A DNA stretch of 25,065 bases from CAZXCQ01 sp964639275 (GTDB lineage: Bacteria > Desulfobacterota > DSM-4660 > Desulfatiglandales > Desulfatiglandaceae): positions 1 to 25,065 of the forward strand of contig CAZXCQ010000060.1 of NCBI GenBank assembly GCA_964639275.1, written 5' to 3'. This document shows positions 1 to 7,182 of this stretch, in pieces; positions within the stretch are counted from its first letter, which is position 1, and each line of letters begins with the position of its first letter. The notes under the pieces were generated by a model, which was given only the letters and a program-made list of their open reading frames with translations, was not told the origin of the DNA and searched no databases. A program made the position numbers and the translations under genes.

Positions 1-38
1 GGCTTGTCTGCCTCAGGCAGGGATACACCCTTCAAAAC

Positions 39-92
39 GGAACCCCCATACCCCTCTCCAAGTGCCAATTTTCAGAAAGCTGAATTGATACC
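39..92 (+). repeat. Leader repeat copy R1
   Basis: This is one copy of a dispersed element seen upstream of several genes in this window. The stretch from GGAACCCCCAT to TTGATACC aligns with copies at 1612-1674, 8208-8304 (reverse strand) and, more weakly, 22978-23022. It lies about 150 bases before the DUF362 start. A perfect 13-base palindrome, CTGCCTCAGGCAG, sits just before it at 8-20. Function unknown; the similarity is seen by eye. Confidence 0.6.
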
Positions 93-165
93 GAGATTTT
101 AGTATAAGATCAACCACGGAATGTCAAGACCCTATTCTACCTCTCCTCCAGTCTTTAAATCTTCC

Positions 166-195
166 TTGACGTGGTTTGAGACTACATAGTATGAA
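166..195 (+). promoter_or_regulatory. Candidate sigma70 promoter for the DUF362 gene
   Basis: TTGACG at 166-171 and TATGAA at 190-195 are separated by 18 bases, a plausible -35/-10 pair. The predicted start near 202 would leave a leader of about 40 bases before the ATG at 243. The -35 lies in an inverted pair, CCTTGA (164-169) and TCAAGG (196-201), that brackets the promoter and could be an operator. Prediction from sequence only. Confidence 0.4.
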
Positions 196-242
196 TCAAG
201 GCATCAATTTGGAGTGTCAACATCTATCCAGGGAGGTTTGAG

Positions 243-1565
243 ATGAGTAAATCGATCGTATCGATTGTTCGCTACAAGGAGCCCTTTGAGTCGGTCAGAA
301 AGGCGGTGGAGCTTTCCCATGGCCTTGATCATCTTCCTGCCAATGCCAGGGTCTTTATAAAACCCAATATCGTTTTCTGGACCAAATCGGTGGCCTGGCC
401 CAAATGGGGGACAATCACCACCACAAGGGTGGTCCACGACATGGTGGATCTCTTAAAAAAGCGGGGGATCGACGACATCACCATTGGGGAGGGGACTGTC
501 ACCCGAAAGGCGAAAGATACCGAGACCGCTGCCCATGCATTTAAGACGTTGGGGTATAACGAGCTCAAGAGGCGATACGGCGTCAAATCGATCAACGTAT
601 TTGAAAGGCCGTTTGAGGCGGTTGACCTGGGGGAGGGCGTGGTCCTGAATTTCAACAGCGACATCTTGCACAGCGATTTTGTGATTGACATTCCTGTACT
701 CAAGACACACAACCAGGCCAAGGTGAGCCTCGGGATCAAGAATCTGAAGGGCACCATTGACCTGGATTCCAGAAAGAAGTGCCATAGTGCCGATCCCCAA
801 AAGGACCTCAACTTTATGATCGCAAGGCTTGCCGATAAGATGCCCCCCATGTTTGTGGTGCTGGACGGGATCTATACCAACGAACGCGGCCCCAGTTTTG
901 ACGGAAAGATCAATCGGAGCAATCTCCTGGTGGCCTCGGCGGATATCCTCTCCGCTGACATGGTCGGGGCAAAGGTGTTGGGATACGAACCCTCGGATAT
1001 CCCTCATCTCGTCCACGCGGCCCAGAACCGTGGAAGGCCCCTCGATCTATCGGATGTTGAGGTCACCGGGGAGAGGATCGAGGACGTGGCCTCGTTCCAC
1101 GAATTTGACTTCCCCTATGTGGAAAACAACACCCTCCGCCGCTCGCTTGCAAAGAGGGGAATCAAAGGGCTTTCCTATCCAAAATTTGATCTCAGCATGT
1201 GTACCTACTGTTCCGGACTCAATGGGGTTATCCTGTTTGCCATTGCCCAGGCATGGAAGGGTGAGCCCTTTGACAATGTGCAGGTCCTGACGGGAAAGAC
1301 CATGAAACCAACACGTGGTAATAAGAAGACTATTCTCCTAGGAAAGTGCATGTACGATGCCAACAAAGACCATCCGGACATCCAGGAGATGATCGCCGTG
1401 AAGGGATGCCCCCCGCCTGAGAAGGCCATTGTCAAGGCGCTTCAGAAGGCCGGAATCGAGGTCGATCCTGCCCTATTTGAGCATATGGACGAGGGCCCGG
1501 GATTCTTTATGTCAAGATATGAGGGAAGACCTGAATTCGAGGAGGGCCACTTTACGGTCTTGTAG
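243..1565 (+). CDS. DUF362 domain-containing protein, probable iron-sulfur protein
   Basis: A 440-residue protein of the DUF362 family, recognised from the conserved core (FIKPNIV near residues 38-44, DIPVLKTHNQAKVSLGIKNLKG in the middle) and overall length. The family is poorly characterised; some members are fused to ferredoxin domains. No separate ferredoxin domain is visible here, but four cysteines cluster in the C-terminal third (C320 and C323 as C-x2-C, then C369 and C389), plus a lone C180. This could hold a metal or Fe-S cluster; that is inference. No signal peptide or membrane segment is seen. The ATG follows GGGAGG with 7 bases spacing. It lies 120 bases ahead of the thiolase gene on the same strand, with leader repeat R2 between them, so the two may be separately transcribed. 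The exact reaction is unknown. Confidence 0.85.
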   Translation: MSKSIVSIVRYKEPFESVRKAVELSHGLDHLPANARVFIKPNIVFWTKSVAWPKWGTITTTRVVHDMVDLLKKRGIDDITIGEGTVTRKAKDTETAAHAFKTLGYNELKRRYGVKSINVFERPFEAVDLGEGVVLNFNSDILHSDFVIDIPVLKTHNQAKVSLGIKNLKGTIDLDSRKKCHSADPQKDLNFMIARLADKMPPMFVVLDGIYTNERGPSFDGKINRSNLLVASADILSADMVGAKVLGYEPSDIPHLVHAAQNRGRPLDLSDVEVTGERIEDVASFHEFDFPYVENNTLRRSLAKRGIKGLSYPKFDLSMCTYCSGLNGVILFAIAQAWKGEPFDNVQVLTGKTMKPTRGNKKTILLGKCMYDANKDHPDIQEMIAVKGCPPPEKAIVKALQKAGIEVDPALFEHMDEGPGFFMSRYEGRPEFEEGHFTVL

Positions 1566-1576
1566 AGCAAGGAGGC

Positions 1577-1674
1577 GTAACATCTCAAAAAACAGGGGGA
1601 AAGGTGTGGCATGGGGGTTCCGAATCTCCATTCCCCTGCTCAGGTGCTAGTTTAAAAATGGCTAAATTGATACC
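1577..1674 (+). repeat. Leader repeat copy R2 with hairpin
   Basis: Lies between the DUF362 stop and the thiolase ribosome binding site. It begins with 42 bases (1577-1618) identical to 7029-7070. Bases 1611-1631 form a short hairpin (ATGGGG pairing with CTCCAT, loop GTTCCGAAT). The right part (CCCCTGCTCAGGTGCTAG through TTGATACC) matches copies R1 and R3. The element ends immediately before AGGAGG, so it forms the 5' leader or promoter region of the thiolase gene. Confidence 0.7.
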
Positions 1675-1685
1675 AGGAGGTGACG

Positions 1686-2855
1686 ATGATGAGAGAAGTT
1701 GCTGTTTTGGGAGTCGGCATGACCCAGTTCGGTGTTTCAGAAAAGACCAATCTGGAGATGTTTACCGAGGCGGGTCTTGAGGCCATGACCGAGTCCAACA
1801 TCCAACCCCGGGATGTGGAGGCACTCTTCTTTGGAAATTGCCTCGGCGATTTTGAAGAGGGCCAGTTGCATATGGCACCCTTTGCCCATGCCGAACTGGG
1901 GCTGCCCATGTCCGCCCCAGCCACCCGCTTTGAATCGGCGTGTGCCACTGCCACGGTGGCCATCCGCCACGCGGCCCTGCTCGTGGGTGCGGGGGTCTAC
2001 GATGTGGTCCTGGCCGGTGGCACGGAGAGGGCCACAAAAATGGGGACCCCCTTGGCCACAAAGACCTTTGCCATGGCCACACACTCACAGCACGAGTCGA
2101 GGGCGGGATTGACCTTCCCGGGGGTCTTTGCCATGGCGGCACACATGTATTCGAGCAAGTACGGAACCCCCTTGCCGGAACTCAAGAAAAACATGGCCGA
2201 AGTGGCCATCAAAAACCATTACCACGGAACACTCAATCCAAAGGCCCACTTTCGAAAAGAGATCAACCAGGCCACTGTCCTGGATAGTATGATGGTCGCC
2301 GATCCGCTCCAGCTGTATGACTGCTGCCCTTTTTCAGATGGCGCCGCAGCGGTGGTGCTGGCCGAGGCCGGGAAGGCCAGAGACCTTGTCAAAAAGCCCA
2401 TCTATATTGCAGGGATGGGACAGGCCTCGGCAGGTCCCCTCTATCTTCAGCAGGATCTTTCCCGGGTCAAGGCCAGGGAGGTGGCGGTGGCTCAGGCTTA
2501 CAAGGAGGCGGGAATGGGCCCGGATGACATAGACGTTGTGGAGCTTCACGACTGCTTTACCATTGCCGAGATACTGGCCCTGGAGAGCTTTGGGTTCTAT
2601 GAGTTTGGAAAGGCCCACGATGCTGCCGCCAAACGGGAGACCTATCTGAATGGAAAGGTATCGGTCAACCCCTCCGGAGGGCTCAAGGCCAAGGGGCATC
2701 CCATCGGTGCCACCGGTGCGGGTCAAGTGACGGAGATTGTGGAACAGCTCAGAGAAGAATGCGGTCCGCGACAGGTGGAGGGGGCCCGGGTCGGTCTGGT
2801 GGACACCCTGGGAGGGGATTTTGGCACGGTGTGCAACATCATCCTGAGGAGTTGA
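1686..2855 (+). CDS. Thiolase family protein (SCP2/acetyl-CoA acetyltransferase type)
   Basis: A 389-residue thiolase-superfamily protein, predicted to condense or cleave beta-ketoacyl-CoA thioesters in the cytoplasm. It has the nucleophile cysteine in ESACATA (C86), an HDCF motif with H288, and GGLKAKGHPIGATG with H338. In this SCP2-like branch the HDCF motif replaces the C-terminal Cys of classical thiolases. Length is typical. AGGAGG at 1675-1680 serves either ATG 1686 (spacing 5) or ATG 1689 (spacing 8); the second gives MREVAVLG, an equally common family start. The gene sits 4 bases before a DUF35 zinc-ribbon gene, a pairing common in bacteria and archaea, where the DUF35 protein binds the thiolase. 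Substrate cannot be told; fatty acid, isoprenoid or aromatic-acid routes are all possible. Confidence 0.9.
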   Translation: MMREVAVLGVGMTQFGVSEKTNLEMFTEAGLEAMTESNIQPRDVEALFFGNCLGDFEEGQLHMAPFAHAELGLPMSAPATRFESACATATVAIRHAALLVGAGVYDVVLAGGTERATKMGTPLATKTFAMATHSQHESRAGLTFPGVFAMAAHMYSSKYGTPLPELKKNMAEVAIKNHYHGTLNPKAHFRKEINQATVLDSMMVADPLQLYDCCPFSDGAAAVVLAEAGKARDLVKKPIYIAGMGQASAGPLYLQQDLSRVKAREVAVAQAYKEAGMGPDDIDVVELHDCFTIAEILALESFGFYEFGKAHDAAAKRETYLNGKVSVNPSGGLKAKGHPIGATGAGQVTEIVEQLREECGPRQVEGARVGLVDTLGGDFGTVCNIILRS

Positions 2856-2859
2856 GAAA

Positions 2860-3267
2860 ATGGAATATACACTGACTTTTGAACAATACCAGCAGGGCCT
2901 GGAGCGGGGAGAATTTCTGGGGCTTCGCTGCAATGCCTGTAACACCACAACTTTTCCGCCTCTGGGTACGTGTCGAAACTGTAACGGCACCGACCTGAAG
3001 GTGACCCGGATAAACGGACAGGGGACGGTCCGCACCTTTACGGTCATCCGTGTGGCCCCGGAAGGCAAAAGGCCGCCCTATGTGGTTGCGATGGTGGATC
3101 TCGATGAAGGGCCATCGGTGATGGGGAACCTCGTGGACATCAATCCCGATGAGGCGGACATGGGCCTTATTGGAAAAAAGGTGAGGCTGGGGAGCCAGCG
3201 GGTAGAAGGGGATGCCTATTCCCCGGACGACTGCCGGGTCCTCACTTTTTCGTTGAATACCGAATAA
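2860..3267 (+). CDS. Zinc-ribbon OB-fold protein (DUF35 family)
   Basis: A 135-residue DUF35/OB-fold acyl-CoA-associated protein. The N-terminal rubredoxin-like zinc ribbon is plain: C24-x2-C27 and C38-x2-C41. The rest fits an OB fold (GTVRTFTVIRVAP and PYVVAMVDLDEGP). In archaea a DUF35 protein bridges acetoacetyl-CoA thiolase and HMG-CoA synthase and passes the CoA thioester between them; here the tight coupling (4-base gap, AGGAG inside the thiolase end) suggests it partners the upstream thiolase. No third enzyme such as an HMG-CoA synthase follows. Partnership is inference; family assignment is strong. Confidence 0.9.
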   Translation: MEYTLTFEQYQQGLERGEFLGLRCNACNTTTFPPLGTCRNCNGTDLKVTRINGQGTVRTFTVIRVAPEGKRPPYVVAMVDLDEGPSVMGNLVDINPDEADMGLIGKKVRLGSQRVEGDAYSPDDCRVLTFSLNTE

Positions 3268-3308
3268 CGACTAACGAGCCGCAGAATTACGAATATCTTA
3301 CCGGATGG

Positions 3309-3568
3309 TCTCGTAAAAAGACGAAAATGCCCTCTTTACGTCATTCCGGCGAAAGTCATTCGGCTCCGAGACATGTCGACGAGCCCATCGGCAGTGAGCG
3401 ACTCGACATGAGCTCGTCGAGATGTCTCAGGGCCGAACTGCTCATGTCGAGTCGCTCATGGCCGAGGGGCCGGAATCCAGTGTACTAAAGCGCATATAAA
3501 ACCCCTCGACCCCGTTTACCGGATCGAGTCCGGTACAAGCTTCAACGAGGTGACGGCTCTTTACGAGA
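3309..3568. repeat. 260-bp MITE-like element with interleaved inverted repeats
   Basis: This non-coding stretch fills most of the 318-base gap between the DUF35 and Nudix genes. Its ends are near-perfect inverted repeats (TCTCGTAAAAAG at 3309-3320 and CTCTTTACGAGA at 3557-3568, one mismatch). Inside are ATTCCGGC (3343-3350) facing GCCGGAAT (3469-3476), a 17-base inverted pair at 3368-3384/3412-3428 (one mismatch), and a perfect 19-base pair at 3395-3413/3440-3458. The last two interleave rather than nest. A small hairpin ACCGGA-TCGAG-TCCGGT lies at 3519-3535. No transposase is encoded. CGTCATTCCGG also recurs in the element at 24662-24773. Confidence 0.65.
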
Positions 3569-3585
3569 TAATTAAGGTGAGTATT

Positions 3586-4416
3586 TTATCGGGAACCCGT
3601 GAGGTAGTTTTTGTCTAGAGATCCATAAATGACCGGAAGGGATCTGATATCAGGGGGGCTAAATCCAAAGACAAGTTCAAGAAAGACCGTGACGATCTTG
3701 TAGGTCGCCCCCCAAAGCACCTCGGTTGAGTCATTTTTCCTGTGGACAAAGCAGGGATGATCCTGTGTTGTCCCATGTCTCCCGGTGGCGTGGGCTGTCG
3801 CGTAATCCAGCCGATAGCAGGCATAGGCGCCAGGGTTTAACAGGTCTCTCAGAGAGATACGAACGATCTTTTCCACTTCCCAGTTGGGCCAGAAACGCCT
3901 CTGTCGGGTAATCCATCCGGCCATGGGGTAGATGACCCGGAGAAACATTACCAGGCTCTGGGACGACATAGGACCCAGAAATCTGACCCCCAGAGGGTTC
4001 AGGCGCATCTCTTCAAGACTCTCCCTGAGACTGGCCGAAAGGAGGAGCGCCAGCCTCCGGGCCTCTCTCCGCCTGCTTTCACACCATTCGGTCCAGTAAG
4101 GCCAGCGTCCCAGTGGGAACAGGGGCAGCCCCAGAAGTCTTGCCAGGTGGGGGTCCAGATGCGGCGCGAGCCTTCCCCCGGGGAAGCATAGATCCCCCGG
4201 TTGCCTTACCTTCGCGGACCGCTTGTTTAAGACCAGACAGGGCTCAGGTGAAAGCCCGCCTTCTTGACGGTGCTGGCCCAGCAGCAACAACACGGCCGAG
4301 GTGGCCGGCGAGCCGGAGATACCCCTTGGGAAGACATGTTCACACCGGTTTTTCTCATAAAGCACACGGGTAATGTGATCAATCAGGGCCGGTGGGTCTC
4401 GGAGGAAATCCGACAT
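3586..4416 (-). CDS. Nudix hydrolase, CoA-pyrophosphatase-like, with a large insertion in the Nudix box
   Basis: A 276-residue protein resembling the NudL/CoA pyrophosphatase branch, which cleaves CoA to phosphopantetheine and 3',5'-ADP. The sequence LVLNKRSAKVRQPGDLCFPGG (residues 61-81) matches the family region before the Nudix box, and RESLEEM (131-137) matches its REUXEE core. In a normal box the arginine is about 14-15 residues after the last Gly of FPGG; here it is 50 after, an insertion of about 35 residues rich in Leu, Trp and Arg. Whether the metal site still forms is unknown. I chose ATG 4416; a TTG at 4437 would add 7 residues, and neither has a clear ribosome binding site. The gene is divergent from a second, normal-sized Nudix gene. 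Confidence 0.75.
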   Translation of the reverse strand: MSDFLRDPPALIDHITRVLYEKNRCEHVFPRGISGSPATSAVLLLLGQHRQEGGLSPEPCLVLNKRSAKVRQPGDLCFPGGRLAPHLDPHLARLLGLPLFPLGRWPYWTEWCESRRREARRLALLLSASLRESLEEMRLNPLGVRFLGPMSSQSLVMFLRVIYPMAGWITRQRRFWPNWEVEKIVRISLRDLLNPGAYACYRLDYATAHATGRHGTTQDHPCFVHRKNDSTEVLWGATYKIVTVFLELVFGFSPPDIRSLPVIYGSLDKNYLTGSR

Positions 4417-4811
4417 CTTGTTCTCATAATAGGGCAATTGTCTATTTATTCCGTATTCTGCAAAATGCTATTTTGGCCTTGTAAGTACTTAGAATCATCA
4501 TGCGTTATTCGCCCACATCAATGGGCTGTATCAATTACATTGTCGTAATCCCTGATGGGTTTGTCAATATGGCGATTTTCGGCAGTTCAACAGTCGGGCT
4601 TGACTCCTGGGAGTAATTGCTGATACAGGTGCCTTCCATGGGGTACCGATTCCCGTGAGAACCTATTGTTTGAAATGATGTGCCTCAAGGTTGATTAACT
4701 CGCAGAAATTCAAAAACTCACGCAACGGTCTGAATGGCCGTCCCTCCGTATCACTTCTGAAACCTGAAACCTAAACACTGAAACCTGTGAACGGCTACGG
4801 AAAGGGTTTAT
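4417..4811. other. 395-base intergenic region between divergent Nudix genes
   Basis: No coding sequence is convincing here. It holds a candidate promoter for the leftward Nudix gene (4539-4567), a small hairpin GCCCA-CATCAA-TGGGC at 4511-4526, and a short run of imperfect TGAAACC repeats at 4757-4787 just before the rightward Nudix gene. Nothing else stands out. Confidence 0.5.
4539..4567 (-). promoter_or_regulatory. Candidate sigma70 promoter for the leftward Nudix gene
   Basis: On the reverse strand TTGACA (4562-4567) is followed after 17 bases by GACAAT (4539-4544). The -35 is a perfect consensus and the -10 matches 4 of 6. The leader to ATG 4416 would be about 115 bases and would include the 4511-4526 hairpin. 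Prediction only. Confidence 0.35.
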
Positions 4812-5240
4812 ATGAAACGAGAATATCCGGAGCGTCCCATTGTAGGGGTGGGGGGTGTCATATTTCAAGAGGAGGCGGTTCTCCTTGTCAGAAGAGATCA
4901 GGAACCGGGTAAAGGCCAGTGGAGCCTGCCCGGCGGGGTCGTGGAACTGGGGGAGTCTCTTTCAGATACACTGAGGCGGGAGCTTTGGGAAGAGGTTTTG
5001 GTCAGGATCCAGATCGGTGGCCAGATAGGTACCTTTGACCGGATCATCTGCGACCAAGAAGACAGGGTACAGTACCATTACGTCCTGGTGGATTTCTGGG
5101 GATGGGTCGTATCGGGCGATCCAAGGCCGGCGTCGGATGTCAGCGAGGTTCGGGTGGTGCCCCTTGACGAGTTGGACATGGTCGAAATCTCTTTGGATCT
5201 AAAAGAGATGATACGAAGGGCCATATCAATGCGAAGATAA
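4812..5240 (+). CDS. Nudix hydrolase (MutT-like)
   Basis: A 142-residue single-domain Nudix hydrolase, expected to cleave a nucleoside diphosphate linked to another group. The Nudix box spans 42-64: G42-x5-E48-x7-R56-E57-L58-W59-E60-E61. The usual glycine of EExGU is replaced by Leu63 (EEVLV), while all metal-binding glutamates are kept. SLPGGVVELGE before it is typical of ADP-sugar or NADH-type members, but the substrate cannot be read from the sequence. The start follows AAAGGG with a T-rich spacer. It is alone on its strand, with 118 bases to the stop of the convergent stress-protein gene. Confidence 0.85.
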   Translation: MKREYPERPIVGVGGVIFQEEAVLLVRRDQEPGKGQWSLPGGVVELGESLSDTLRRELWEEVLVRIQIGGQIGTFDRIICDQEDRVQYHYVLVDFWGWVVSGDPRPASDVSEVRVVPLDELDMVEISLDLKEMIRRAISMRR

Positions 5241-5358
5241 CAGCCACCCCATTCTCCAAAACGCGAGCTGGATAGATCACAGCAGTCTTTTTTAGCAGGG
5301 ATTCGAGGAGGGCTTCTGGAGCATGTCTCCCGGGAATCTACCTTTAGCAAGAGTGTCT

Positions 5359-5723
5359 CTAAATATCGTCAAACGCGATGTCGGTCTCTCCTTTTGGTAA
5401 AGGGATGACAAAGACAGGTTTTCTAACGCGTCGAAGGACCCTTTTGGCCACACTTCCCAAAAAGGTATGGCTGATGATGCCCTTTCCATGGGTTCCAATG
5501 ATAATTACATCGCAGTCTAGCTCATCCGCCTTNNNNNNNNNNNNNNNNNNNNNNNNNNNNNNNNNNNNNNNNNNNNNNNNNNNNNNNNNNNNNNNNNNNN
5601 NNNNNNNNNNNNNNNNNNNNNNNNNNNNNNNNTTTTTGCAGAATTTATGGCATAGCGAAATGCATAGGCAGAATTCTCCGAGAGATCGGTTGCATAAAGG
5701 ATCTTTTGAATCTTGGGAATCAT
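5359..5723 (-). CDS. Universal stress protein (UspA family), interrupted by assembly gap
   Basis: Both ends of a UspA-family gene are visible on the reverse strand. The first 30 residues (start MIPKIQKILYATDLSENSAY) give the typical first strand, and the 57 residues after the gap contain GTHGKG and GSVAKRVLRRV followed by a C-terminal strand (PVFVIP), which is the ATP-binding G-x2-G-x9-G(S/T) region of the family. The stop is at 5359-5361. The 100 N at 5533-5632 put the two halves out of frame, so the real gap is not 100 bases; a normal protein of about 145-155 residues would need roughly 170-210 missing bases. The gene follows the acyl-CoA dehydrogenase by 36 bases on the same strand and has its own GGAG site. 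Not a true pseudogene as far as can be seen. Confidence 0.85.
5533..5632. other. Assembly gap (100 N)
   Basis: Exactly 100 unknown bases, the usual placeholder for a scaffold join of unestimated length. It falls within the universal stress protein gene, and the flanking frames disagree by one base with a length of 100. Confidence 0.97.
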
Positions 5724-5759
5724 CGGCTCTCTCCTCTCTCCTTTTGGTTCAATCTGGCG

Positions 5760-6986
5760 TTAACCATAGTGTTTTTCGTCTTCATCAGGGGTCGCGGCAT
5801 CCTGTTCGATATCCCGTGCCTCGCCCGCCCCTGTCTCTAGTTCTTTGTAATATTCATGCTGGATCAGGAGATTCATGATCTCATTGCTGCCGGTCCAGAT
5901 CATGGAAAGTCGGCCGTCCCGCAGCAACCGCTCGATGGGATAGACCGTTGTGTAGCCGATGCCGCCCATGATCTGCATGGCCTTGTTGACCACCTCCCAG
6001 CTGTTCTCGGTGGCCACCTTTTTTGCTTCGGATACCAGCCGCCTGGCATCTCCCCCACTATCGGCCAGCCTGGCAGCCGCAAAGCAGAGGGCACGGCTGG
6101 CATCCAGGAGTGCCGCGGAATCGGCAACCATAAAGCTGACGGCCTCAAAGCTGTTGATGGTCCTGCCAAAGGCCTTTCTTCGGGTGGAATAGCGGGCCGC
6201 GACCTCCAGTGCCGCCCTGCCTGCGCCGACAGCCCCTGCTGCTGAAAGCAGCCGCTCAGGGACCATCATCCGGTTAAAGACGGCGTATGCCTGGTGAAGC
6301 TCTCCCACCAGGTTTTCTTTTGGCACGCGGACATCCTTAAAGACCAGGCGACCCGTGCCGCCTCCCCGCGTCCCCATGAGCTGGTAGATGTTCTGGACCT
6401 GGACACCGAAGTCCCTCTCAACAACAAAACAGCTGATGGATTCGTGAGGCTGGGCCCCGGGCGCGGACTTGGCATAGACCAGAAACCAGTCCGAATCCTG
6501 CGCCCCAACCACAAAGCGCTTTTCGCCATTTAGGACATAGTGGTCACCATCTTCCAGGGCGGTGGTGGTGGCCCCAAAAAAATCCGACCCGCCCCTGGGT
6601 TCGGTGAGGGCCTCGGCGCTGTATAGCCTGCCGGCCAGGGTGGGTGCCAGATATTTCGTCTTTTGCGCCTCGGTGCCAAAGCGGTTGACCGCCTCACCCA
6701 CAATGCTTGGCATCACATAGGCGCAACCCAGAGAGGTGCCCAGTACCCCGACCTCTTCGCAGGCCGCCACGTCGGTTACCCAGTTCATGCCCCGTCCGCC
6801 ATATTCAGCGGGGAACCTGGGGCCCAATAGACCCCGCGGCCCCGCCTTTTCGATAAACCAGCGGCCCGATTCAATCTCACCACTGTCCATGTCTCTGATA
6901 AACTGGCTGGGAATATCGTTCTTGACGAATTCCCTCACCTCCAGACAGAATGCCTTTTCCTGCTCGTCTAAGAGAAACTCAAACAT
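5760..6986 (-). CDS. Acyl-CoA dehydrogenase family protein
   Basis: A 408-residue FAD-dependent acyl-CoA dehydrogenase, oxidising an acyl-CoA to the 2-enoyl-CoA and passing electrons to ETF. Family marks include the helical N-domain, ALTEPRGGSDFFG (FAD and substrate loop), RKAFGRTI, and QIMGGIGYTTVYPIERLLRD near the C terminus. The glutamate of the medium-chain enzyme's (Y)EGT motif is absent: that site reads IWTGSNEI, with T365. A glutamate at 244 in PERLL aligns with the catalytic Glu on helix G of isovaleryl- and long-chain acyl-CoA dehydrogenases, so it is likely active with the base in that place. Start ATG follows GGAGGT with 8 bases spacing. The universal stress gene follows by 36 bases. 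Substrate unknown; branched or aromatic acyl-CoA is possible. Confidence 0.92.
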   Translation of the reverse strand: MFEFLLDEQEKAFCLEVREFVKNDIPSQFIRDMDSGEIESGRWFIEKAGPRGLLGPRFPAEYGGRGMNWVTDVAACEEVGVLGTSLGCAYVMPSIVGEAVNRFGTEAQKTKYLAPTLAGRLYSAEALTEPRGGSDFFGATTTALEDGDHYVLNGEKRFVVGAQDSDWFLVYAKSAPGAQPHESISCFVVERDFGVQVQNIYQLMGTRGGGTGRLVFKDVRVPKENLVGELHQAYAVFNRMMVPERLLSAAGAVGAGRAALEVAARYSTRRKAFGRTINSFEAVSFMVADSAALLDASRALCFAAARLADSGGDARRLVSEAKKVATENSWEVVNKAMQIMGGIGYTTVYPIERLLRDGRLSMIWTGSNEIMNLLIQHEYYKELETGAGEARDIEQDAATPDEDEKHYG

Positions 6987-7028
6987 CGCTTGCTACCTCC
7001 ACATCCAAAGTCAAGAATTGGTTGGTTT

Positions 7029-7070
7029 GTAACATCTCAAAAAACAGGGGGAAAGGTGTGGCATGGGGGT
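7029..7070 (+). repeat. Truncated leader repeat copy R5 (42-bp exact duplicate)
   Basis: These 42 bases are identical to 1577-1618 and then diverge abruptly into a T-rich run. The copy lies in the 196-base gap between the acyl-CoA dehydrogenase start and the end of the D-2-hydroxyacid dehydrogenase gene, in opposite orientation to both. The hairpin and the right half of the element are missing. Confidence 0.8.
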
Positions 7071-7182
7071 CTTTTTTTCTTCCACATGCCTCACCACAAT
7101 CGATTTATCCCCGGGTTTTTGAGAAGTTACGTTGGTTTCCACCGGCATATGCTTCACGGGAATGATGAAAAAGTCACCCAGA

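Noticed and set aside
2334..3068. A 244-codon open frame opposite thiolase and DUF35 genes
   Set aside because: Crosses two real genes and their junction; no motif.
5378..5878. An open frame running through the N gap on the plus strand
   Set aside because: It exists only because N codons do not stop translation, and both flanks are the antisense of real genes.
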